Assembly (NCBI GenBank): GCA_937871145.1
Contig: CALMXN010000318.1
Coordinates: 1-5,095 of the forward strand
Length of the DNA stretch: 5,095 nucleotides
From: an uncultured Clostridia bacterium
Lineage (GTDB): Bacteria > Bacillota > Clostridia > Oscillospirales > Ruminococcaceae
Reading direction: 5' to 3'
Shown here: positions 1-5,095 of the stretch, one piece after another
Position numbering within the stretch: the first letter of the stretch is position 1
Layout: each line of letters opens with the position of its first letter
Translations under genes and position numbers: made by a program
Notes under the pieces: model-generated
Seen by the model: the letters and a program-made list of their open reading frames with translations, nothing else
What the model was told of the DNA's origin: nothing
Database searches by the model: none

Positions 1-18
1 CGTGTGCTCTTCCGATCT
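1..18. other. Illumina adapter remnant (non-genomic)
   Basis: The window opens with CGTGTGCTCTTCCGATCT, which I recognise as the last 18 bases of the standard Illumina TruSeq read-2 adapter. Untrimmed adapter at a contig edge is a common artefact. It reads in frame into the following coding tail and supplies a false GTG start at position 4, so an automatic gene caller would report a complete 66-residue protein here whose first five residues are adapter-encoded. The true genomic sequence begins at about position 19. Confidence 0.95.
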
Positions 19-204
19 GTTAAATTTGAAAAAGTAAAAGTTGGTGGAAAAGATGCAATATTCTACATTGAAACTGAAGGCGATATGATATCAAGAGGCT
101 ACATACTTAACGGTACAGTCCCTGTAGTTCTTGCAGTTACTTGCAACGCAAGCGCTAAAGCTCAGGCAGATTCGATTATTGCTTCCGTTAAGTATATTGA
201 CTAA
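19..204 (+). CDS. C-terminal fragment of an unidentified protein (5' end missing)
   Basis: About 61 residues are readable before the TAA at 202-204; the rest of the gene lies beyond the left contig edge, and the bases before 19 are adapter. The fragment has alternating hydrophobic residues typical of beta strands (KVGGKDAIFYIETEG, then GYILNGTVPVVLAVTC), followed by a short helix-like segment and the ending SIIASVKYID. This pattern suits the C-terminal half of a small extracytoplasmic or lipoprotein-type alpha/beta domain of the kind common in Firmicutes, but I do not recognise the family and no membrane anchor or signal is visible in what remains. The gene ends 12 bases before a strong hairpin terminator, so it is the last gene of its transcription unit, and it converges on nth. 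No function is assigned. Confidence 0.7.
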   Translation, partial: VKFEKVKVGGKDAIFYIETEGDMISRGYILNGTVPVVLAVTCNASAKAQADSIIASVKYID

Positions 205-216
205 TTTTACAATATT

Positions 217-248
217 AAAAGGAGTGCTAATCTGCACTCCTTTTTTTT
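217..248. terminator. Bidirectional rho-independent terminator between the left-edge gene and nth
   Basis: The stem GGAGTGC (221-227) pairs with GCACTCC (234-240) around a six-base TAATCT loop. It is extended by AAAA (217-220) pairing with TTTT (241-244), and the T run continues to 248. On the minus strand the same hairpin is followed by TTTTAATATT, so it can also end nth transcription. The nth stop codon (227-229) and its last few sense codons form part of the hairpin. Confidence 0.9.
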
Positions 249-868
249 AAATGATTACAAAGTTCTTTCAGGCTACATTCTTCGCATTTTTCTCCACGTG
301 CCTTGCAGATTTCTCTTCCGTGAAAAACTATACAATGACAGAACCTTGATGATGATTCAGGTGGTATAATTTTTTTTAAATCTGCCTCAACCTTTACTGG
401 TTCGGAATTCTTTGTAAGGCCAAGCCTATTGCAGATTCTTATACAGTGTGTATCTGTCACAATAGCTGGTTTTTGAAATATATCTCCGATAATTAAATTT
501 GCTGTTTTCCTTCCTATGCCTGAAAGTGTAGTAAGCTCTTCAATAGTATCAGGTAGCTTTGAATTAAAATTAACAATAAGCTGTTGGCACATTTCCTTAA
601 CGCTTTTTGCTTTTGTCTTATACAAGCCACAAGGCATTATTATTCTTTCCAAGTCATTTATATCAGCATTAGCAAAAGCCTCAAGTGTCGGATATTTCTC
701 AAAAAGCTCTTTCGTCACGATATTTACTCTTTTATCAGTACATTGAGCAGATAATCTTCCTGCTATAAGAAGTTCATAATCGTGCGTGAAATCCAGTGAG
801 CAAACTGCTTCAGGATAAGTTTCTATAAGTTTTGCTGTTATTAATTTTGCTTTCTCTTTCTTAGTCAT
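227..868 (-). CDS. nth: Endonuclease III (DNA glycosylase/AP lyase, iron-sulfur type)
   Basis: Bifunctional base-excision repair enzyme that removes oxidised pyrimidines such as thymine glycol and cleaves the abasic site by beta-elimination. At 213 residues it has essentially the length of E. coli Nth (211). The helix-hairpin-helix is LSGIGRKTAN (residues 115-124), with the catalytic lysine at 121 (E. coli K120). The catalytic aspartate is D139 in VTDTH (E. coli D138). The [4Fe-4S] loop C-X6-C-X2-C-X5-C is intact at C188, C195, C198 and C204. The N-terminal segment YELLIAGRLSAQCTD matches the family's LLIAVLLSAQATD region. The ATG at 866-868 is preceded by AAAGGAG (882-888) with a rather long 13-base spacing; no better start exists between them. 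The gene appears monocistronic, divergent from the tRNA-Leu unit and convergent with the left-edge gene, which shares its terminator. I could not identify a convincing minus-strand promoter in 889-943. The catalytic and cluster residues are all present, so it should be functional. Confidence 0.97.
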   Translation of the reverse strand: MTKKEKAKLITAKLIETYPEAVCSLDFTHDYELLIAGRLSAQCTDKRVNIVTKELFEKYPTLEAFANADINDLERIIMPCGLYKTKAKSVKEMCQQLIVNFNSKLPDTIEELTTLSGIGRKTANLIIGDIFQKPAIVTDTHCIRICNRLGLTKNSEPVKVEADLKKIIPPESSSRFCHCIVFHGREICKARGEKCEECSLKELCNHLKKRSAD

Positions 869-881
869 AAAAAGTTAATAT

Positions 882-888
882 CTCCTTT
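882..888 (-). promoter_or_regulatory. Ribosome binding site of nth
   Basis: Minus-strand AAAGGAG, a strong match to the anti-Shine-Dalgarno complement. It sits 13 bases before the ATG at 868, longer than the usual 5 to 9. The intervening sequence is AT-only apart from one C and holds no alternative ATG, GTG or TTG start. Confidence 0.75.
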
Positions 889-901
889 AGTAAAAAAAGT
901 A

Positions 902-930
902 TTGACAAGCCCTTATAGGGATGTTATAAT
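902..930 (+). promoter_or_regulatory. Consensus sigma-70/sigma-A promoter of tRNA-Leu
   Basis: TTGACA (902-907) and TATAAT (925-930) are both perfect consensus hexamers separated by exactly 17 bases. Transcription would start at about 936-938, a few bases before the mature tRNA 5' end at 944. Such an ideal promoter suits a stable-RNA gene. The spacer contains an imperfect palindrome, CCCTTATAGGG (910-920). Confidence 0.92.
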
Positions 931-943
931 AATTAAGCGTTAT

Positions 944-1027
944 GCGGCAGTGCTGGAATCGGCAGACAGGCACGTTTGAGGGGCGTGTGTCTATGACGTA
1001 TGGGTTCAAGTCCCATTTGCCGCACCA
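944..1027 (+). tRNA. tRNA-Leu (anticodon GAG)
   Basis: A class II tRNA with a full cloverleaf. The acceptor GCGGCAG (944-950) pairs with TTGCCGC (1017-1023), closing with one G-T pair. The D-loop region GGAATCGGCAGA is leucine-like. The anticodon stem CACGT/GCGTG (971-975 and 983-987) encloses the 7-base loop TTGAGGG with anticodon GAG at 978-980, which reads CUC and CUU leucine codons. A long variable arm includes GTC-TAT-GAC (989-997). The T arm is ATGGG-TTCAAGT-CCCAT (1000-1016). The discriminator is A1024 and the 3' CCA is genomically encoded (1025-1027). The gene stands alone between two minus-strand protein genes, with its own promoter and terminator. No integrase or duplicated 3' end is nearby, so nothing suggests use as an attachment site. 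Confidence 0.97.
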
Positions 1028-1035
1028 ATGTTTTT

Positions 1036-1066
1036 AAAAAGGAACTGTTATTACAGTTCCTTTTTA
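1036..1066 (+). terminator. Rho-independent terminator of tRNA-Leu
   Basis: GGAACTGT (1041-1048) pairs with ACAGTTCC (1053-1060) around TATT. The stem is extended by AAAAA (1036-1040) pairing with TTTTT (1061-1065), giving 13 base pairs and a U-rich tail. It lies eight bases after the CCA end. The minus strand also reads as a hairpin followed by a T run, so it may act as a back-up terminator for the ATPase transcript. Confidence 0.9.
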
Positions 1067-1110
1067 TTATATCTTGAAATAATTTAAAAAGCAATTACTT
1101 AATATTATAC

Positions 1111-1153
1111 TTTTGAAAGTAAAAGCGCTGTATCAAAATTTGATACAGCGCTT
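1111..1153 (-). terminator. Rho-independent terminator of the calcium ATPase gene
   Basis: A long perfect inverted repeat: AAGCGCTGTATCA (1123-1135) pairs with TGATACAGCGCTT (1141-1153), with only a small AT loop. Read on the minus strand it begins four bases after the ATPase stop codon and is followed by a U-rich stretch (CTTTTACTTTC). Together with the tRNA terminator it fills the 1028-1157 intergenic region; I see nothing else there. Confidence 0.85.
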
Positions 1154-1157
1154 ATTA

Positions 1158-3779
1158 TTATTTTGACTGATGTTTTATCAAACCGAAAGCTTTTGATATT
1201 TCAAGTACAACAACAGGAACAAGGGTCAATCCTAAAACTATAAGATACTGTAATGGTTCAAGCATTGTAAGACCGAATACTTTTGATACCGGTGGAATGA
1301 ACGATACAAATGCAACCAAAATGAATGATATCAAAGCTGCACCATTAAGCTTTTTATTTGAGAATGGACCAATCTTGAATAATGACTTTTCAGACCTCAT
1401 ATTGAAAGCGTGAACTACCTGTGTAAGTGCCAATACCATAAATGCCATTGTTCTTGCTGTTTTAGGATCCTCAAGAGATGGATCACCAAGATAAAATGCT
1501 ATCAGCGTTAATCCTGCGAACATAAAGCCCTGAAAAATTATTCTAAGGCCAAGTCCGTGAGCAAAAATACTTTCTGTCTTTGCCTTTGGCTTTCTGAACA
1601 TTACGTCTTTTTCAACAGCTTCCATTCCAAGTGCTATAGCTGGAAGACTGTCAGTAACAAGATTTATCCACAACAGTTGCGTTGATAATAATGGTGATTT
1701 GTTCCACAAAAGCATTGCTGTTAATACAGTGAGAATTTCTCCGACGTTTGTTCCGAGAAGGAAGCCGACAACCTTCTTAATGTTATCAAATATTCCTCTT
1801 CCCTCTTCAACAGCTTTAACTATTGTTGCAAAGTTATCATCAGTAAGTGTCATATCAGCAGCGCCCTTAGCAACATCAGTTCCCGTAATACCCATAGCAC
1901 AGCCAATATCAGCAGCTTTAAGTGCAGGGGCATCATTTACGCCATCACCAGTCATTGATACAACCTCACCCTGTTTCTGCCAGGCTTTAACTATACGGAT
2001 TTTATCTTCTGGTGATACTCTTGCATAAACAGATATATTTCTTACATCTTCATCAAGCTGATTATCTGACATCTCCTGAAGCTGTGAGCCTGTTATTGCC
2101 TTATCACCTTCTTCAAGTATGCCAATCTGCTTAGCAATTGCTGAAGCAGTAACAATATGATCTCCTGTTATCATAACAGGTTTTATGCCTGCCTGTCTAC
2201 AGATCTTTACAGCGTCCTTTACTTCCTCACGAGGTGGGTCAATCATTCCCACAAGCCCCATAAATTCAAGATTGTTTTCTATTTCTTCACTTATGAGATT
2301 ATCAGGTATAGTATCAATTTCTCTGAAAGCTACTGCAATAACTCTGAGAGCGTCCTTACTCATATTCTCAGCAGTATCTTTTGCTTTTTCAAGATTGCCC
2401 TTAGTGCATCTTGTAAGGAGCATATCAATAGCGCCCTTGACGATGACAATATTCTTTCCGTCAATGCTGTTAATTGTTGACATAAGTTTTCTATCTGAGT
2501 CAAAAGGAAGTTCAGCAATACGAGTATACTTATTATTTATCTCATCCTTAACAATACCATTCTTATATGCAGCAAATACAATCGAAGTTTCTGTTGGGTC
2601 ACCAAGGTGAGTTTCTTTCCCGTTTTCAACAACAACTGAACCATTTGAGCACAATGTTCCATATAAAAGAACATCTTTGATTATATCAGAATTTGCAGAT
2701 GATATATCTTCAACTTCACCTGTTTTATCGCTATATGCTTTTAAAAGAGTCATTTTGTTCTGTGTGAGTGTTCCTGTCTTGTCGGAACAAATTACAGAAG
2801 CACTGCCGAGTGTTTCAACAGCAGGAAGACGTCTAATTATTGCGTTCTGCTTAACAAGTCGTTGTACACCAATTGAAAGAACAATAGTTACAATAGCAGG
2901 TAGACCTTCTGGAATAGCTGATACAGCAAGAGAAACCGAAGTCATAAAGATTTCAAGAATTGGCATATCAGCGAGCAGACCGACTACAAAAATAATTGCG
3001 CATGCTATTAATGCTATTATACCAAGATACTTTCCAAGATCGGCAAGCTTTTTCTGAAGAGGAGTCTGTGATTCCTTTTCGTTATCTAGCATTTTAGCTA
3101 TCTTGCCCATCTCAGTATTCATACCGGTTTCTGTGACAACAGCACGTGCTGTTCCGTATGTTATACTACAACCCGAATATATCATATTGCTTCTGTCACC
3201 GATAGGGGCATTTTCTTCAACTATTGCATTAGCATTTTTCTCTGACGGTACAGATTCACCAGTCAGGGCAGATTCTTCTGATTTAAGTGAAGATGATGTG
3301 AGCAATCTCGCATCAGCAGGAACAAAGTCACCTGCTTCAAGGAGAATTATATCGCCTGTTACCAATGTGACGGCGTCTATTTTTTCTTCCTTACCATTTC
3401 TGATTACACGTGCATTTAATGCAGAAAGACTCTGCAATGCTTCAAGTGCTTTTTCAGCTTTGCTTTCCTGAACAACACCCATTATTGCATTCATTATTAC
3501 AATAAGAAGTATCAGACAAGGCTCAAAGAATTCCTTAAGATTTTGTTCATATATTGCTATACCAAAGGATACCAATGCAGCAAATATAAGAATAATAATC
3601 ATTACGTCCTTAAACTGCTCAAAAAATCTTTGTGCTGTACTTTTCTTCTTAGTGGCTTTTAATTTGTTTTCACCATTTTCGGCCAAACGCTTATTTGCTT
3701 CTTCGGTGGTCAATCCATTTTGTTTATCAGTTTTTATACCTGATAGTAACTCTTCACGATCACAACTGTAAAATACCAT
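1158..3779 (-). CDS. Calcium-translocating P-type ATPase (P2A/PMCA-like)
   Basis: An 873-residue membrane pump using ATP to export cations, most likely Ca2+, from the cytoplasm; length is normal for bacterial P2-type pumps. Domains in order: cation-ATPase N-terminal domain (about 1-55); M1-M2 (about 58-103); actuator domain with TGES (173-176); M3-M4 (about 252-308) with PEGLP (290-294); the phosphorylation motif DKTGTLT with acceptor D333; nucleotide-binding domain with KGA (448-450); TGD (538-540) and MTGDGVNDAP (609-618); then M5-M10 (about 668-860). SERCA calcium ligands are conserved by motif alignment: E291 (SERCA E309), N678 and E681 (N768, E771), N706, T709 and D710 (N796, T799, D800). 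The M8 equivalent of SERCA E908 appears to be Q787, so one site may be altered. The ATG at 3777-3779 follows AGGAG (3786-3790) by six bases. All catalytic residues are intact. Substrate is inferred from motifs; Mn2+ transport is not excluded. Confidence 0.95.
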   Translation of the reverse strand: MVFYSCDREELLSGIKTDKQNGLTTEEANKRLAENGENKLKATKKKSTAQRFFEQFKDVMIIILIFAALVSFGIAIYEQNLKEFFEPCLILLIVIMNAIMGVVQESKAEKALEALQSLSALNARVIRNGKEEKIDAVTLVTGDIILLEAGDFVPADARLLTSSSLKSEESALTGESVPSEKNANAIVEENAPIGDRSNMIYSGCSITYGTARAVVTETGMNTEMGKIAKMLDNEKESQTPLQKKLADLGKYLGIIALIACAIIFVVGLLADMPILEIFMTSVSLAVSAIPEGLPAIVTIVLSIGVQRLVKQNAIIRRLPAVETLGSASVICSDKTGTLTQNKMTLLKAYSDKTGEVEDISSANSDIIKDVLLYGTLCSNGSVVVENGKETHLGDPTETSIVFAAYKNGIVKDEINNKYTRIAELPFDSDRKLMSTINSIDGKNIVIVKGAIDMLLTRCTKGNLEKAKDTAENMSKDALRVIAVAFREIDTIPDNLISEEIENNLEFMGLVGMIDPPREEVKDAVKICRQAGIKPVMITGDHIVTASAIAKQIGILEEGDKAITGSQLQEMSDNQLDEDVRNISVYARVSPEDKIRIVKAWQKQGEVVSMTGDGVNDAPALKAADIGCAMGITGTDVAKGAADMTLTDDNFATIVKAVEEGRGIFDNIKKVVGFLLGTNVGEILTVLTAMLLWNKSPLLSTQLLWINLVTDSLPAIALGMEAVEKDVMFRKPKAKTESIFAHGLGLRIIFQGFMFAGLTLIAFYLGDPSLEDPKTARTMAFMVLALTQVVHAFNMRSEKSLFKIGPFSNKKLNGAALISFILVAFVSFIPPVSKVFGLTMLEPLQYLIVLGLTLVPVVVLEISKAFGLIKHQSK

Positions 3780-3785
3780 ATCTTA

Positions 3786-3790
3786 CTCCT
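3786..3790 (-). promoter_or_regulatory. Ribosome binding site of the calcium ATPase gene
   Basis: Minus-strand AGGAG, six bases before the ATG at 3779. This is ideal spacing and supports the chosen start. Confidence 0.85.
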
Positions 3791-3811
3791 GTCATATTTT
3801 TATATAATATA

Positions 3812-3839
3812 ATTATACATAATTTCCTTATAAAATCAA
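3812..3839 (-). promoter_or_regulatory. Probable promoter of the calcium ATPase gene
   Basis: On the minus strand, TTGATT (3834-3839) and TATAAT (3812-3817) are separated by 16 bases; the -10 is perfect and the -35 matches four of six. It would start transcription about 20-30 bases before the ATPase start codon. The whole 77-bp gap (3780-3856) is very AT-rich, so chance hexamers are a risk. No hairpin terminator follows the upstream gene's stop at 3857, so read-through from that gene is also possible. Confidence 0.55.
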
Positions 3840-3856
3840 TGCTATTTAAATACAAA

Positions 3857-5035
3857 TTAAATATCAATCAGCATTTTAATTCTGTTATGAATATTAATTT
3901 CACTGCCACTTGAATCATAATCTACACTGACTATATTTACATTTGGGAACTGTCGCTGAAGATTTGCATACATTCCTTTTCCACAGACGTGATTAGGCAT
4001 ACAACCAAAAGGCTGAATACATAATATTTTATTATAACCTTCTTTTATTAAATTAATTACTTCACAGCTTATCAGCCATCCGTCTGCTACCTTTAAGCCG
4101 AAACTGACTTTTCCTTTGGCATTGTTTTTAAAGGTTTTATATTCAGAAACACACCTGAAACCGTTTTTTCTTAAATTTATCACAACACTTATCTGAAGAC
4201 TCGATAAATATTTCAGAGCAAGACGAAACAATAAACCCATTGCTTTGTTTTCCTCTGTTAGATGAGTATCAATATAGTAAAGAATATACCACGAGAACCC
4301 ATTAACCATATATTCACAGTTTTCCTCTCGAAGAAAGCTTTCAATATTTGAATTGCCAAGCTTGCAATATTTAATGTATAGTTCCCCAACTATTCCAATC
4401 TTGTTTGTACTTTTTTCTATCTGTTGAATATTTTTAAAATCTTCTGCTATTCTTTTCAGATTTCTTTTTATGGAAATATACGACAGCTTTTTCCCTCTTT
4501 TTATCTGATTTTCAAGAGTTAAAAACCATTTATCAATATATTGTTTTGTTTCACCAAGAGTTTTCTCATAAGGTTCAATCTGATTTTTTAAAATCATAAG
4601 GATATCGCTGTACATTATAGCAGCAACTGCCTTCATAACCATAAGTGGATTCACTGAAAACTGATTTTCTCCCTCAAGACCTTTAAAATTGAGTGAAATA
4701 ATAGGTATATTACTGTATCCAGCCTTTTTCAGAGCGTGTCTTATCATATGTATGTAATTAGAACCTCTGCAGGCATCACCTGCCTGTGGTATGAGAAGTA
4801 TAGTGTTTTTCAAATCATACTTTCCACTTTTCAGGGCATTTATCATCTGTCCAATTATTAAAACACATGGATAACATAAATCATTATGAGCATAGAATAG
4901 TCCTGTTTGTACAATATCTTCAGTATCGTCAAGAATTACTGCTTTATATTTTTTTGAGCAGAAAGCATATTGTAACAAAGGAAAATGAAAGTCCAGCATT
5001 GAAGGAATAAGAACCGTTTTCTGTTTATTTTTCAC
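3857..5035 (-). CDS. 2-hydroxyacyl-CoA dehydratase-like protein (CoA-activase-associated, DUF2229/HgdB-related family)
   Basis: A 392-residue, probably cytoplasmic protein; no signal peptide or membrane span is seen. It resembles the family of predicted iron-sulfur proteins related to 2-hydroxyacyl-CoA dehydratase subunits, which occur as stand-alone proteins or as the C-terminal part of large activase fusions. Recognisable blocks: VLIPSMLDFHFPLLQYAF at the N terminus; NDLCYPC with C54 and C57; LLIPQAGDACRGSNYI with C89, matching the family's PQTGGxCRxSNY; a helical, lysine-rich middle (about 145-235); and near the C terminus IQPFGCMPNHVCGKGM (C345 and C351), then IVSVDYDSSGSEINIHNRI. The conserved cysteines plausibly hold a [4Fe-4S] cluster. 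Members normally depend on an ASKHA-type ATPase activator for reduction; none is in the window, but it could be just beyond the right edge. The substrate is unknown. A GTG at 5033-5035 is preferred over the GTG at 5042-5044, which lies inside the Shine-Dalgarno sequence. Family assignment is good; enzymatic role is unproven. Confidence 0.85.
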   Translation of the reverse strand: MKNKQKTVLIPSMLDFHFPLLQYAFCSKKYKAVILDDTEDIVQTGLFYAHNDLCYPCVLIIGQMINALKSGKYDLKNTILLIPQAGDACRGSNYIHMIRHALKKAGYSNIPIISLNFKGLEGENQFSVNPLMVMKAVAAIMYSDILMILKNQIEPYEKTLGETKQYIDKWFLTLENQIKRGKKLSYISIKRNLKRIAEDFKNIQQIEKSTNKIGIVGELYIKYCKLGNSNIESFLREENCEYMVNGFSWYILYYIDTHLTEENKAMGLLFRLALKYLSSLQISVVINLRKNGFRCVSEYKTFKNNAKGKVSFGLKVADGWLISCEVINLIKEGYNKILCIQPFGCMPNHVCGKGMYANLQRQFPNVNIVSVDYDSSGSEINIHNRIKMLIDI

Positions 5036-5040
5036 ATTGC

Positions 5041-5046
5041 TCACCT
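5041..5046 (-). promoter_or_regulatory. Ribosome binding site that decides the start of the dehydratase-like gene
   Basis: Minus-strand AGGTGA lies five bases before the GTG at 5033-5035. The in-frame GTG at 5042-5044, which would add three residues, is part of this same AGGTGA element and has no purine-rich site at a usable distance upstream. The downstream GTG is therefore the likelier start, giving an N terminus of MKNKQKTVLIPS. Confidence 0.7.
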
Positions 5047-5065
5047 ATATTGTCATATTTTCACT

Positions 5066-5095
5066 ATTATCATATATTATATTTTACTATAAAAT
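5066..5095 (-). promoter_or_regulatory. Possible partial promoter of the dehydratase-like gene
   Basis: The last 50 bases are almost purely A and T, with stop codons in all minus-strand frames, so no upstream coding sequence runs directly into the gene. Minus-strand TATAAT at 5076-5081 could be a -10 box whose -35 would lie beyond the contig end; GATAAT at 5066-5071 is a second candidate with only a poor -35 (TTTTAT). In such AT-rich DNA these matches are weak evidence. Confidence 0.3.

Noticed and set aside
516..746. Plus-strand open frame opposite nth
   Set aside because: It lies entirely within the antisense of nth, which has all catalytic and cluster residues; the translation is Ser/Ile/Leu-rich without a recognisable family, and I see no ribosome binding site.
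944..1027. tRNA-Leu gene as an integration site for a mobile element
   Set aside because: No integrase, transposase or repeated copy of the tRNA 3' end is present anywhere in the window, and both flanks are ordinary chromosomal genes.
1123..1153. Long perfect inverted repeat as a possible transposon end, REP/MITE element or small RNA
   Set aside because: It begins four bases after the ATPase stop on the minus strand and is followed by a U-rich stretch, which is simply explained as that gene's terminator. No second copy or target-site duplication is seen.
1699..3471. Several plus-strand open frames of 107-141 codons opposite the calcium ATPase
   Set aside because: They are antisense shadows of a complete P-type ATPase, are Ser/Ile/Pro-rich, and overlap each other in different frames.
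3695..3913. Plus-strand 72-codon open frame across the ATPase/dehydratase gap
   Set aside because: It overlaps both real genes' ends in antisense, owes its length to the AT-rich gap, and has no supporting ribosome binding site or recognisable domain.
1..5095. CRISPR array, insertion sequence, prophage or defence genes
   Set aside because: Reading both strands gave no spaced direct repeats, no transposase or phage domains, and no nuclease or toxin-like genes beyond the repair glycosylase nth.

Overview
The window is a low-GC, single-contig fragment that looks like a member of the Clostridia, probably Oscillospiraceae or Ruminococcus-like. This rests on strong sigma-A-type promoter boxes, AGGAG ribosome binding sites, AT-rich intergenic DNA, U-tailed hairpin terminators and the protein families present; it is inference, not a proven taxonomic call. 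The first 18 bases are not genomic. They match the 3' end of the Illumina TruSeq read-2 adapter, so the left edge is a sequencing or assembly artefact.

Layout, left to right. (1) 19-204, plus strand: the C-terminal tail of an unidentified protein, cut by the contig edge and fused to adapter. (2) 217-248: a bidirectional terminator between that gene and the convergent nth. (3) 227-868, minus strand: a complete endonuclease III gene (nth), whose stop codon lies inside the terminator hairpin. (4) 902-1065, plus strand: a complete tRNA-Leu(GAG) transcription unit with a perfect -35/-10 promoter, encoded CCA and its own terminator. (5) 1158-3779, minus strand: a complete SERCA/PMCA-like calcium-transporting P-type ATPase, with a hairpin terminator directly after its stop. 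(6) 3857-5035, minus strand: a complete protein of the 2-hydroxyacyl-CoA dehydratase / DUF2229-associated family, the usual partner of an ATP-dependent activase that is not in the window. (7) 5036-5095: its start region, running off the contig.

The genes do not form one pathway: base-excision DNA repair, a tRNA, calcium export and an iron-sulfur dehydratase-like protein. The ATPase and the dehydratase-like gene point the same way with a 77-bp gap that has a plausible promoter and no clear terminator, so they may be partly co-transcribed. This is mostly ordinary chromosomal housekeeping DNA. I found no mobile element, CRISPR array, defence locus or convincing new system. The points most worth following up are the adapter remnant, the activase-less dehydratase-like protein and the calcium-site substitution in the ATPase.
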